Of a DNA stretch of 64,000 bases, positions 35,591 to 47,300 are shown one piece after another (within the stretch, counting starts at the first letter, position 1; each line of letters begins with the position of its first letter). This DNA comes from Ophiura sarsii (taxonomy: Eukaryota > Echinodermata > Ophiuroidea > Amphilepidida > Ophiuridae), in NCBI GenBank assembly GCA_035610835.1, contig CM069444.1, positions 4,763,172 to 4,827,171 of the forward strand, written 5' to 3'. Below the pieces are notes generated by a model. The model was not told the origin of the DNA. It saw only the letters and a list, made by a program, of their open reading frames with translations, and searched no databases. Both the position numbers and the translations under genes were made by a program.

Positions 35591-36981
35591 TGACTCCTTG
35601 ATACCATGTGTTATGCCTGTTTTAATAAGAGAACCCATTTTGATAGCTGTCCAAGGAATGCAAAATCCTATGCTAAATTCTTTAAAGTTCAATTGAGATT
35701 TGAATCCAAGAATTTTAATATAAACCCGACGGGAGTTTATAACAGATTAGCATTGCATGCATTAAATTGATAGTCATTGACAAATATTTGAGTCAATGTG
35801 AAAAGATTCATTTTTGCATTGTAAGGAATAAATCACTTTCTTTACGAATTGAGAAAGGGATTTAATTTGGATGGATAGTTTCAAAGGTTTTCAACCGAAT
35901 GCTTAAAAAAGCATTCGGTGGAAAGCTACCAAAGTGGGGGCATTTATAAAAATAGGTATGACTGATAGCAAGGATTCATTTTCAGATTGGACGAATATGT
36001 CCTTTTGATACATGCTTCATCGGTGTTTCCAATTAGTTTGGTCTTTTTAGAAAAAGATGATGAATCTTGGGCAGCTTCTTTTTGACTCACACTATGATGG
36101 TGAATTCAGCAGCCATATCTGTAGTTAGTAACATATCCTAATGAAACAATCCATGCGATGATTCAGCATTCCTCTACAAAATGATTGATTGAAGACCTGT
36201 AGAATACAGAAAAGATAAAAACATTAAAACAATTATGACTCATTAAAATTCATATCAGAATCAATGTGAAAATAAAGGGGGTATTGTTCATTTCATATTA
36301 GGCCAAGTAAAAATTAAAAATAGTTTCTTGTCCTAATTTTTGAAAAAAAGGAGGATGAGGGCACTTTTTTTTCTTCTTTCTTTGAAACAATGCAAAATCA
36401 CCATTACCAGCGTGACGTGGTATTGCATGATTGGTTGCAGAACTTGCAGAGGACAAGGCCTTTGTAAATTCTTTTTATTTCATAGTTCTGGGGGGGGGGG
36501 GTTGGTAATTATCACACAAACCTTGTGGTGTTTGTCGAACGCACCGCCTCTGTTGACATAACAAGGCTGCGTAGAACAAATCGTACTTGAGGCCCACAAT
36601 GTATGTGCGCGAGAAAGGTAGGGCGCACTACGGGGCGCATTGACAAGCGTGTTATTATTCCAAATTCAGCTTAAACGGTTTATCATAAACCGGTGTGTTT
36701 CCACAGTGCAGTGGTGCCAATCTTGAGCAGAAATAACCACCTTTATTGGTGATAATCGGTTTATCAATAATACAATTATTGTATGTTACAACAGGAGAAC
36801 TTACCGGAATTGCAATTTCTTACACTGCAAATACCGGAAAATTCAGTTCTGTGGAAACACGCCGAATGAAAACTATGGCCCTAGCCAACTCTATCTACTT
36901 GTATCTGAATATAAGGTATACTTTAGGTCCCATTATATCAATTACATGGTGCAATAAGGTACCTAGTTGTAATATCCACTA
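35591..36981. other. Intergenic DNA, no gene seen
   Basis: This holds a G run at 36491-36500 and a loose inverted pair (GTGTTTCCACAG near 36697, CTGTGGAAACAC near 36849) that may mark a decayed TIR element. No exon is recognised. Confidence 0.5.
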
Positions 36982-37195
36982 CAGTAAACGTGGATATTTT
37001 GGCGCTACGTTAATTTTCACGCTATTTGCGTGCGCTCCAAGCAGCTACTGCGAAAATAAAAACACAGGAACATATTCATTTTGTCTATGTTATGAACTTT
37101 CAAATCGCGAATTTAAAAACAAGGGAAATGGTTGAAAATCGGCAAAACATGAACATGTAATCGTACGAAAATTACCACTTTTACATTATATTCGG
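36982..37195. mobile_element. TA-flanked MITE, CAGTAAAA family, second copy
   Basis: This begins CAGTAAACGTGGATATTTT after TA and ends ATTACCACTTTTACA. It is co-linear with 3761-3956. Confidence 0.6.
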
Positions 37196-37564
37196 TGAAA
37201 CTTGGGACCAAAAGTACATATACACTATTTCTGGACCTTTCAATCACCTACAATTTGGTATTGATGAATCAGGAATTCAGCAGGAACATTAATTGAATTT
37301 CAATGGAGAATTTACTTTGTTCCAACATAAATTCACTATTTGTGTTATCTTTTTAACCCTCCCCTCTTGCTACCAAACAGGTTGAAAATTAAATGTGGTA
37401 GGTAGGTACAAATCTTTTTGAATCTTGAATAGGTTTACAGAGTCTACACTTTTTTACAATGAAGCTTCACTAAAATTACCCAATAGAACAAGTATTACAC
37501 ATTAAACTATTTTCAACTGTCTAGACAGAATGATAATTGCAATACCAACAATGCCATACATGGC

Positions 37565-37925
37565 TATAGTTCAATCAGTTCCAAATTGGCGAGAAAGTTT
37601 TTTATCTATCCAAACGAACATGCATGATTTTGATTTTAGTCAAACCCACACATCACAAAAGTGGTGCCAAGTACACTTGTTGCGTTTGTGTGCACTTACA
37701 TCCTTTTTATTCATTCGCTGAGGAGTAAGCATGAGAATGAAAAAAAATGAAAAAAAATGAAAAAATGAAAATGTGCATGAAATTGGGGTAAAAAGGCCAA
37801 AAACAATCTGAAATTAACAGAAAGTGTGGAAATTTGGACCAGAAAAAATACTGAATTCAGTTTTAAAACTGAAAATTCTCATGCCTAGAAGCAGGCTTTG
37901 CCAATTTGAAGCTGATCAAACTATA
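37565..37925. mobile_element. TIR element, TATAGTTTGATCAG family, copy 2
   Basis: TATAGTTCAATCAGTTCC and GAAGCTGATCAAACTATA are the ends. The interior carries a (GAAAAAAAT)n-like simple repeat near 37738-37770 that lengthens this copy. Confidence 0.7.
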
Positions 37926-38588
37926 GACAGAATGACAATTGCATTATACCAATAATGCCACGCATGGCCAGCCTGTGATTATTAACCAAACATTTGCTAA
38001 TGTCAAAACATTAGTACTTATTGATAACGATAACACGATAACACTATGTGCAAAAGAGATATGATCTTGATAACATACTGACTTGTTATGAAACATTGTG
38101 TGGCTTTAGTCTGTTCTAAAGTGATTACGCAAAAAAAAAGTTTGTTTCCAGTAGGTGGTCTGAAAACAAAGATGCAAGATGGGTTTTTAATTTTTTTTTA
38201 TTTGAGGGGGAGGAGTGGGGTGTGATGACTTTCTGAAGGCAACTTTCGCAATTTAAGTATCAACCCACAACCCTCTCAAAAGAAGTATTTTTCATGATAA
38301 GTAATAAAACAAAATTAATAATTTAGTCACATCACATTTGTTGATTGGTTAGATTGATTGGTTGGGGTGGGTGGTGGGTAGGTAGGTAGTAGGTAGATAA
38401 ATAAATAATGTAAATGAATAATAGAAATACATTCACATATAAGAAGAAAAATAATTTTTTTTTATAAAAAAAGACAGGTTGTCAACTTTAAAACAAATTT
38501 CAACTTATACAATAGTCAAGTGCTTCAAAAATTTAAGCTTTTTCAGTACTGAGACACTAGTACCAAAGCACCAATGTCAATATGTTAA

Positions 38589-38815
38589 CACTTTCCATGC
38601 GGCTATTGATTTTTACCATACAAAACAGATTTTTCAGAAACCTTTCCCAACTTTCAAGGCCTATCACAAGAATTACAGAGCCAATACTAGGCATGTTTGT
38701 ACTTATTTCAATGCATTTCTCATGGTGATTCCAAATAGGGTGATGAAATTTAATAATAATGACATTTTTGAACATTTTGGAATGTCGTCTGCAAAAGCCT
38801 GCCGCGTGGTAAGTG
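38589..38815. mobile_element. TTAA MITE, CACTTTCCA family (best copy)
   Basis: CACTTTCCATGCGGC and GCCGCGTGGTAAGTG lie between perfect TTAA flanks (38585-38588, 38816-38819). Confidence 0.85.
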
Positions 38816-39747
38816 TTAATTATGATCAATAATTGATTACTCAAATATTCAATATTTTGTTGAATTTCATAGACATCCATTTATTTACCAAGCATGGTTA
38901 AATATTAATTGCGATCAATATACTTGTTAATTAGTTTTATTATTGGAGACTGTTTTATTAAATAAATGCGAATATGAGATGTTTAAAGGTGGGTGACCTG
39001 ATTTGGGGCCCAATGTTTTTATTCTTTTCTTTTTTTTGTATATAAAGAGCAATGTGAACAATATACAGTCCTCAAAATTAGTAACTGACCAGGTAATAAA
39101 TATGCTCTCACCTCCAAAACTATAGCTCCTACGTAAAAATATTATATTATAAAGTTGTAAGGAAATTTCTTCTCCTTAATTTAAGATATTACACATGAAG
39201 ATTGAATGAATATTAAGTCAGTAATGTGCCCAAACCAAAACAAAGTCTGTTTTTCATTTTAACATTTTATTCTTCTACACGCAGCCTCGGACTAGCACCA
39301 GGCAGATTATTGATTAACTGGTAGTGACAACTCACGGGTTGATAGTATGATGAGGATTGGGGATGCTTCAATTGATCAATACAGCCCATACACATACCTG
39401 TCACGCTGTCCTGCGTGTTCAAAACCCAAGTGTGAAAATGTAAACTGCATTTTGTTCTATCCTTTTAAATGTAGCGTTTTTAATTATTACCCAATCTTCG
39501 TGAATAATGTTTCAAATTAAAGAGAAGAAACTTCTTTACAACTTTATATTGTAGTACAGGGAGAGTAAAAATATTCAGGTCCCGATTTTACGGATATTTT
39601 AAACCAGTTAATATGCAAAGATTCATATATGCATTGATATGCACAGTAAGAACGCGTTGTAGGCTATAACTTAAATGTTATTTCTTTCAAATTGGTTAAT
39701 CCAAACGTGGATATGTGCATTTTCCTAATTTTGTCTTTCCTGTCTAG

Positions 39748-39854
39748 CAAACATGTGACATCACCAGAAAATCAACATCTTCTGGTAACACTGGATCAGC
39801 GGTCATACACCATTGATAAAGACATCCGAACGGACATCGAAACTGTCTGGAACA
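39748..39854 (+). CDS. Candidate internal exon of an unidentified gene
   Basis: A 107-bp open segment lies between a strong acceptor (ttgtctttcctgtctag) and a consensus donor (ACA|GTAAGT). It would enter with one base of a split codon and leave one. The 35 full codons contain HLLVTLDQRSYTIDKDIRTD, followed by IETVWN. The last part faintly recalls the helical-domain segment of G-protein alpha subunits (T-x-D-x-x-x-x-I-x-x-x-W), but this is weak and I do not name it. No partner exons were found nearby. It lies 1.4 kb 3' of the NBN stop, on the opposite strand. Confidence 0.4.
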
Positions 39855-40575
39855 GTAAGTTCAAATTTGGAATTATTCTATGAAATTTTATTATTAATTT
39901 TCCTTGGATTCCTGATGAAATTATTCTCTGAGGTATAAACAGTACTTGTGAATTGTCAGACATTTTCTCTGGCTTAAAGCCATGTCATATGCAAATGCAT
40001 CACAAGCATCGCATGCACCACCAGTTAAGAATCCCTGCTTTAGTGGTTCGTGGGAGACACAAGAAGTAACTTCACATTTTCTTATAGAACAAAAAGTACA
40101 CAAAATTGGAGGATATTTAACTACTTTTTTGGCTTGTACAAACCTTAATGAAAAATCTCTCATGCCTTAAGTTTTGCAGGGATATTATGAGAAAAATATG
40201 GTATTTTCTTCTTTTGATACAAATATCACAATTTATATGGATTAAAGTGACTTTGATTTGGTAACCTTTAACAGGAAATTGTCACAATCATTTCACTCCA
40301 TCTTGGTGGCAGCTGGCTAGGCGCACGCACAACCATTGGCACTTAGATCGTTAAATCACCCATTTGAACAGCTACCCAATTTTGTATATATTTTATGTAA
40401 CAAATTTGTTTGATGATATTTTGATAATGGCTTGGAGGTAATATCAGGTACTTGAGAAAACTTAGTGATTTGATTTGACTCACTTAACTTAAATATCGAA
40501 GGTTCACAACCAGAAAGACATAACACAACAAAGGACAAAAACAAGTTTTAACATTTTGGGTTCCTTTGAGTTGTA

Positions 40576-40916
40576 CAGGGTGTATCAAAATAATTAGGAC
40601 TCTGTTTCATGACGGTGTAATTCTTATTATGCTATTGACTGATAGATTATTTACTATGTTGACAATTATTATAAAGTATTGAAACGTAAACCATGTTATT
40701 TACTGGTCTGTACAATGTAGATCCCATTGTACAAACCAGTAAATGGTTTACGCAAAGTACGCTAGTTTTCTTATTTTGCATCGGATTGATCTTATATTTT
40801 CAGGATATCATAATAATTAATTGGGCTTTACATTGAGACTAAATTGGTCATGGTCCAATGATTATAATAAGAATTACACCGTCATGAAACAGAGTCCTAA
40901 TTTTTTTGAGACCCTG
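40576..40916. mobile_element. Mariner-like MITE (341 bp)
   Basis: CAGGGTGTATCAAAATAATT and the complement of CAGGGTCTCAAAAAAATTAG form arms of about 55 bp that share CTCTGTTTCATGACGGTG. TA flanks both ends. An inner inverted repeat (TTTACTGGT...ACCAGTAAA) lies in the middle. Confidence 0.85.
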
Positions 40917-41048
40917 TATGTAAAATAATTTGGGCAATTGTTTTTCCCAAGTTTGATCCCAAACGCCGGTGGTGCCGGTTACTGACACTGGTTACCGCCA
41001 AAAATGAGACCAGTTTTTCTCCCCTGAAATTTTAATCACGCTGTCGTG

Positions 41049-41108
41049 CTAAAGATATTAAGGACCAAAAAGACTTATTAATGTCTTTTTGGTCCTTAAT
41101 ATCTTTAG
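41049..41108. repeat. Perfect 26-bp stem hairpin downstream of NBN
   Basis: The 26-nt arm 41049-41074 is exactly complementary to 41083-41108, with an 8-nt loop (TTATTAAT). It lies about 145-200 bp past the NBN stop, beyond the likely polyadenylation signal. No transposon ends are evident. Confidence 0.85.
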
Positions 41109-41220
41109 GTAACAAGGATTTATTTGATACCAATATCTCAAAATGACCAAAAAGTGCATCCCGTCATTCTGGTTGTCAAACATTGATATATAACGCAGAA
41201 GATTGTCACATTTCCTAACC

Positions 41221-41226
41221 TTTATT
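41221..41226 (-). promoter_or_regulatory. NBN polyadenylation signal
   Basis: AATAAA on the - strand begins 26 nt after the NBN stop codon. This would give a very short 3' UTR if used; alternative downstream signals were not excluded. Confidence 0.5.
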
Positions 41227-41251
41227 TCAATTTAAACTGTAATCAATACGA

Positions 41252-41347
41252 TCATTTCCTCTTCCCTCTCCGTTTGGTTGGTTTATGTGCTGCGTCTGCA
41301 AACAGTCTCTCCGCTAATTCCTCGTCTTTTGTCCTCCTTTGCTCAGC
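41252..41347 (-). CDS. NBN: NBN last exon: ATM-binding tail
   Basis: Acceptor CTATAG; phase 0. It encodes 31 residues ending EELAERLFADAAHKPTKRRG, then KRK and TGA at 41254-41252. An acidic-hydrophobic patch followed by a basic end is the conserved NBS1 C-terminus. Confidence 0.93.
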   Translation of the reverse strand, partial: AEQRRTKDEELAERLFADAAHKPTKRRGKRK

Positions 41348-44300
41348 CTATAGATATAACAGTAACACAATAACACATAATGATTTACCACTATAATGAC
41401 AGCAATTATTTCAATTTTATTTTTTTCCAAGTTTGCAATATTCAACTACCGTGTGTGTAAAGTTCAACTTGTCATCATCAGAGGCCAGGGATAGCGCTAC
41501 TAGGGGTTCTTGCACGTTTAGCGCATATTTTTTCATTTTGGCGCAATAAATGAGCTGAAAATCCAAAATAACCCCTTATTTTTCATACTTTTATGAGGTT
41601 AAGGGTTCTAAAAACCCCTAGTTTAAAAACCTAGCGCTACCCCTGTCAGAGGCGTATCTAGGGGATGGGGATTAAAGGGGAGCCCGCCCTCCAGTAAAGA
41701 AAAAATATCTCATCAAATTAATAAAAAAAAGGCTTGCACAAAATTAGGTAAAGGAGATGCCTCCAAATTAGTTCAAATTCAGGAGCTTCCACCCCTTGGA
41801 CCCCACCCATGAAGTACGAACCTGGGTGGGTGTAATGATGCATTCAGTTACTTCTTCTTAAACGCAAGTCCTGATGAGAACATTTACAAACAACCAATTT
41901 GAAAATATACTCTCCATCAAAAATATCTCCCCCTGCCATCATAGCATAATATGTTCACTGTAGTAATATAGGACGAAGGTTATGGCAGAGTATCTTTGTA
42001 TTGTTGTGATTGGATTATCATTTTTGTTTTGTCTAGATATTAGGGATGTACTGTATTATTCCGTGTATTCTTTCTTACGTGACACGCGTCATTCCATATG
42101 AAAGTGTATCATGTACATGGTTATCCTTCAAAGAAATAAAGTAGGCCTACCAGCCGTCCAGGTCAGTCTGACTTCCCAGTGCTCCTCACAAATAAGGAAA
42201 AAGTGACATTTGACTAAACAAAGTCGCCGTGCATTGGCAAATTTGCGAGCAAAAAATAATGAATATGCATATATTTTGGCAGAAGTATACATACTGAGAT
42301 CCCCGTTTACACTTATTTTCATGTAAATAGTGGAGGTTTCTTACGAGTTCTCTTTGAAATTGGCATCAAAAGTTATTTTTATACTGCTTTTCCTTAACAA
42401 AAACTTAAAGTTTAAGCTTATATGAAATTTTAAAAACCACCTCTACCGCATTTTTCTTACGTGACATGGGTCTTATGTGCATGTAATGGTAGAACCGGGT
42501 CACATTTACTATAGTTTGATCAGTTCTAAATTGGCGAGAAATATTTGTTTTTTATCTCTCCTCATGCAAAAGTAATCCAGGCGTACACGCCCGATGATGG
42601 CCACACGCACAGCACACGGTTTTGGATGCATGGATGCGTCACGCAAATGATGCATAGTGCATTTACGCACGTTTGCGTTCTTCTGTATTCATTAGCTGCT
42701 GTAAGGAGGCTTCGCCAATTTGGAGCTGATCAAACTATATAGATATGTCAATTGACATTCCTGATCACCCATAGCAATGAATGAATCAAGATTAACTGTA
42801 GCAGCTTTACGCAGATCTCTCGAGTTCTCAAAGCGGCGTACAGAGATCCATTTTTGTCTCCAAGTTGAGACTTCTGCACACCATGTTTGAGCCTACCTGT
42901 AATCCACCAAACATCATGTCATCTATCTCATCGTTAGGTGCGTTGTCGTGTGCTACCAAGTCTCTTCCTCCTATAATATGAGGCATTCCTGTTTGTCCCG
43001 CATAGCCAGCCTGAAAGTGTACGGATACAATTATAGGAATAAAGACAACAATTTAAATAGTGGGTATTATATTTTGCTCTCGTCATTTTCCAACTTGTGT
43101 CACTAGTCATGAATCTTTTGCAATTTTGAAATGACACTTGACTTTGAAACTACTCCACCAGGTTTATACATCATGTCCCAAAAATGTGTCCAAAAATTGG
43201 CAGTGGCATCACCACGGGGCTAATAGGGAAGGGTGCATGGAGATGCCCCACAGTCACACCCACCCCCACCCCACCACCCAAGTAAACATTACTTTTAATT
43301 ATATTAACATTGGTCTGAAATGACGAATTTCACAGAATTTTTACATTAAAAGCCATTATTCTTGCATGCTCTTGCAGGCTTCACATGCATCTTACCCCCC
43401 CCCCCCCCCCAAAAAAAAATTAATTAAAAATCTCAACAAAAAACATGGATTGGGAAAAAACACACTTATATAACAACTCCTATACCTTTCTGAAATTTTT
43501 GAAGTTCTTGACATTGGTCCTTGCAATAACAGCAGGTCTTGGTTGCCTTGGCTTAGATCTCCTCACAACCAGGTTTGACTCTTCAATGGCAACATTGGCA
43601 TACAGGGGTGCATCACCTGCCTCCGGTTCGTCTTTGGCTTCAACTTTGGTAACAGTGGATTCCTCCTAATGAAAACAAAAGACAAATTGATAAGACGACG
43701 GAAAAAACAACCCTGTTTTACGGGCAAGCCAACCTCTCAGTAGGGTCGGTTAGGTGCTTGTGTGTGTTTTTTTCTCTCAAAAATGTTGTAAGTGAAAAAG
43801 TAGTGAATGTACATCTAAAAGTGGTTAGCCACTCAGAAGTTTGTGTACTCTTCTATGGGCAAATTTCAAATTAATTTCTGTTTCAATCATAAGAATTACA
43901 GGAGCAATTAACTCACTTTTTGAGAAGAATGTAAACCTTCTCAATTACCGGAGTTTCTGAGCATTTTATGAGTGTCTGCAGCGGGCACACAAAATTGTAG
44001 GTTCTGCAAACTCTAAATAGAAACATCCTTTTAAAGGCCTATGATTTTAAACCTCCGAATTTGGAGTTAATGTGTTAATGATTATACCGTTCATGGATGA
44101 ATGCGTCGTGGGTAGTTCATAGTTGACCATGGGAGGACGTACAACGGAGCGATCCCGAGTGATGCCTATGCAAAATGGTTGAATGAATGCGAATGCGCAG
44201 CTAGATTTGTGGGCTATTCCATGCTATGGGTGGTTGACTAGACCACAGGAGGATGCCGGAGAGATCCTGGGTGATGCCTAAATGCTAATTATGGCTTAGG

Positions 44301-47300
44301 CAGACCTATATTGTGATAACCAGTGGCACCAACTGATATACTGAAGGGCTCATATATAGCTCGCTGATCATCAATTCTCCCCCACTCCAGACCCTAATTT
44401 CCCCTATTCTGATTTACCCCTACAATTTCAAGTAAGTCCTAAACAGATTTTAAAACTTTCAAGTTTCTCACTCCATGTAATTCTGAATATTTTTGGAGGT
44501 TAAAAATTCCCTATATAGCAAGGTATATGTCCACTTAGAGTCCGCACAACCTCCGAATTTGGAGTTTTTGTGACCGCCGCACAAACTCTGATTTTTGAAA
44601 TGTTTGTGTACCATGCGTAGAAACTCCATTTTTGGAGGTTAAAATTTCACTTCATAGAGAGCTTTTTTCATTTAGAGTACGCACAACCTCTGCTTTTGGA
44701 GTTTCTGCGACGGGCACAGATACTCTGTTATTGGAGTAATTTAAAATACTTCATTATTCTGTTTGACATTTTTTCTTTTGTTTTTAATACTGTGACAGCA
44801 AGTGAAACATTCTGTTGACCTGTTGATTATGACGTTCACAAGTGCAATGCAAAACTTACAAAACTGCACACTCCATGCCAATTGCCCCTTACAATGAAAG
44901 TGTCTGATAAGTTTGATTATATTAAAGGCTATACGGTGTCAAGAGGGGATCGCGTACTTCAAATGAGTACAGAGGTTTTATTATGGTTTTTTCAAAATGT
45001 GTGTCTTTTGTAACACACATTCCAAATCCTCGGTGAGCCATACATAATGCTATGAACATTCTGACTACTTTTATTTGCCACGATATCACAAGGGAACTTT
45101 ATTTTCACAGTAAAACAAGTCATGCAGACCTAAATACCTTTGGGTGATTGGCCGTAGTAACAAACCCACCCGGCACATCGGTCAGCACTTGATTGAAATC
45201 TCGGCTATCAGCTTCTACCTGCTCCTGCGAGTGTTGGCTTTCCCTGGCTTCATCTTCTGCGATCTACAAGAGTGTTACATCGGAGATCAATGTATGGATT
45301 TACTTTATGGGGGGGGGGGGGGGGGGGCTACCAGGGGGGGGGGGTGTACTCACATAATATATACAGATATGTGCTGCTTTAATTGGTCGCTTTTTTGAAA
45401 AAAGTTTCCTAAACATGGGGTAATCTTTGAACCTTCCAAGCTTTACATATTTACATGTATTATAGTGGTTTTTAGTATAATAACCTTGTTTGACACACAC
45501 TCGCCAGTATTAAATTTATTTCTGAAGAGTGACGGTCTATATCAGACCCTCACGAAACAGTTCTGTCAAGCAATATGTGATACTCAAATCTTTTCTATTT
45601 TATAAACATGGGGTATGATTTTTGCTGGAAAACCCTAAACATGGGCCACAAATATTAAAAAAGCCCAGTCAAATCAGCCATTATTTAGGTAAAACACCCA
45701 GGATTTCATACCTCCAACGGCACACCTTCATCAAAATATAAATTTAGTATGTCTCCCTGGGGTCTGATACTCCTAAAATGAGTTCCATTGTGAAGTAAAA
45801 ATTGTTCAACAGTATAACCATCAACAAATATCTAAACCAAATGAGAACTACCTGCCGATTGGTTACAATTTATGACAAGTCAAATATTGTGCCAATCAGA
45901 GACATTTTTAGAGTAATTACAATTTTCCAAAAAAATATGCATATAATATTTATAAGCAAAATTGTAATTGGTTATCAAGATGATTATATCATGTAATTGA
46001 CCAATGGGAATTCTTGTACAAAATACAGGTAGTGCTCAGGGCCCCAGGGGATTAAAACTGACTTTTTAATTGCACATTAGTACTTGAGTCTGACGTAGTA
46101 CTTCTGTAGAGTTTTGTGTAATACATAATACAGTGTGATATATACCTTTCTCTTTGCAACCTACGTCGGTATTACATTGAATACATCAACTTTGGTAATT
46201 CTGAAATGACTTTCAAAGCAAATCTTATTTAAGATTGCCATTTAGAGTCTGAACTAAAACCCAAGCAAAACCAGTGTTTTTAGGGATCAGAGACATCGTT
46301 AGAACAGTTACAATTTTCCAAAATATTAGCATAAAATATTTATAAGCAAAACTGTAATTGGTCATCAAGATGATTATATCATGTAATTGACCAATGAAAA
46401 TTCTTGTATGAAAGACAGAAGAATACTTGCCTGCTCCAGGACATTCCGTTTCCTTTTCTTTGTCCACATTGAATTCTGTGAGTCTCCCTCTTCTTCAACC
46501 AAGTCGGCTGGTGCCTTGGAGACTGGTTTCTCTTCTTCCGGTTCCTCCTGCTCTAAAGGAACTTCCTCCTTCGTTTTCCGCTTCTTTCTTCCGCCTCCAA
46601 TCTCATCCCATATCGAATCACGAGTTGTTCCTCTCCCCTTCTTCTGTCCATTATCTTTGGCCGCATTCTCCGATCCTGAAGCCCTTGTAGAGCGACCTCT
46701 ACTTTTGACCGGAGATGGTTCAGTTTCCGATTCCATATTATCTTTGGCCGCATTCCCCGATCCTGAAGCCCTTGTTGAGCGACCTCTTCTTTTGACTGGA
46801 GATGGTTCAGTTTCCGATTCCATATTATCTTTGGCCGCATTCCCCGATCCTGAAGCCCTTGTTGAGCGACCTCTTCTTTTGACCGGAGATGGTTCAGCTT
46901 CGGATTCCATGTCCATATCTTCTTCTTCTTCTTCTTCTTGCACTTCATTCTTAACCTCTGACATTTGACCTTCAGGTTGTTCAACATTTGATGAATGACC
47001 TATACTGTTCCTTACAGCTGGAGGTGGGCTAACAATCTCTTCCTTTATGATAGGATTCTGTTTAGGGGATTCAGGTTGACCAATATAGGGCAATTCCGGT
47101 GAGGTTTTTATGCTAGGAACTGGTGGAAAACTTTCAGACGATTTTTGAGGTGTTTCGGCAACATCAATTTTGCTCGAGTGCGCCCTTTCTCGAGGTGCCA
47201 GTGACGGAGGCTCTATTTTGGGGATTTTAGAGGCTGTCTCTGCCGGTGCACTGTCTTGTCTTGCCCTACATTCAGATTTCAATGATACAAAACATCATAT

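Noticed and set aside
46387..46968. Ser/Pro-rich open frame on + strand
   Set aside because: It is antisense to the large NBN linker exon; the - strand reading joins its neighbours in phase and the + reading does not.
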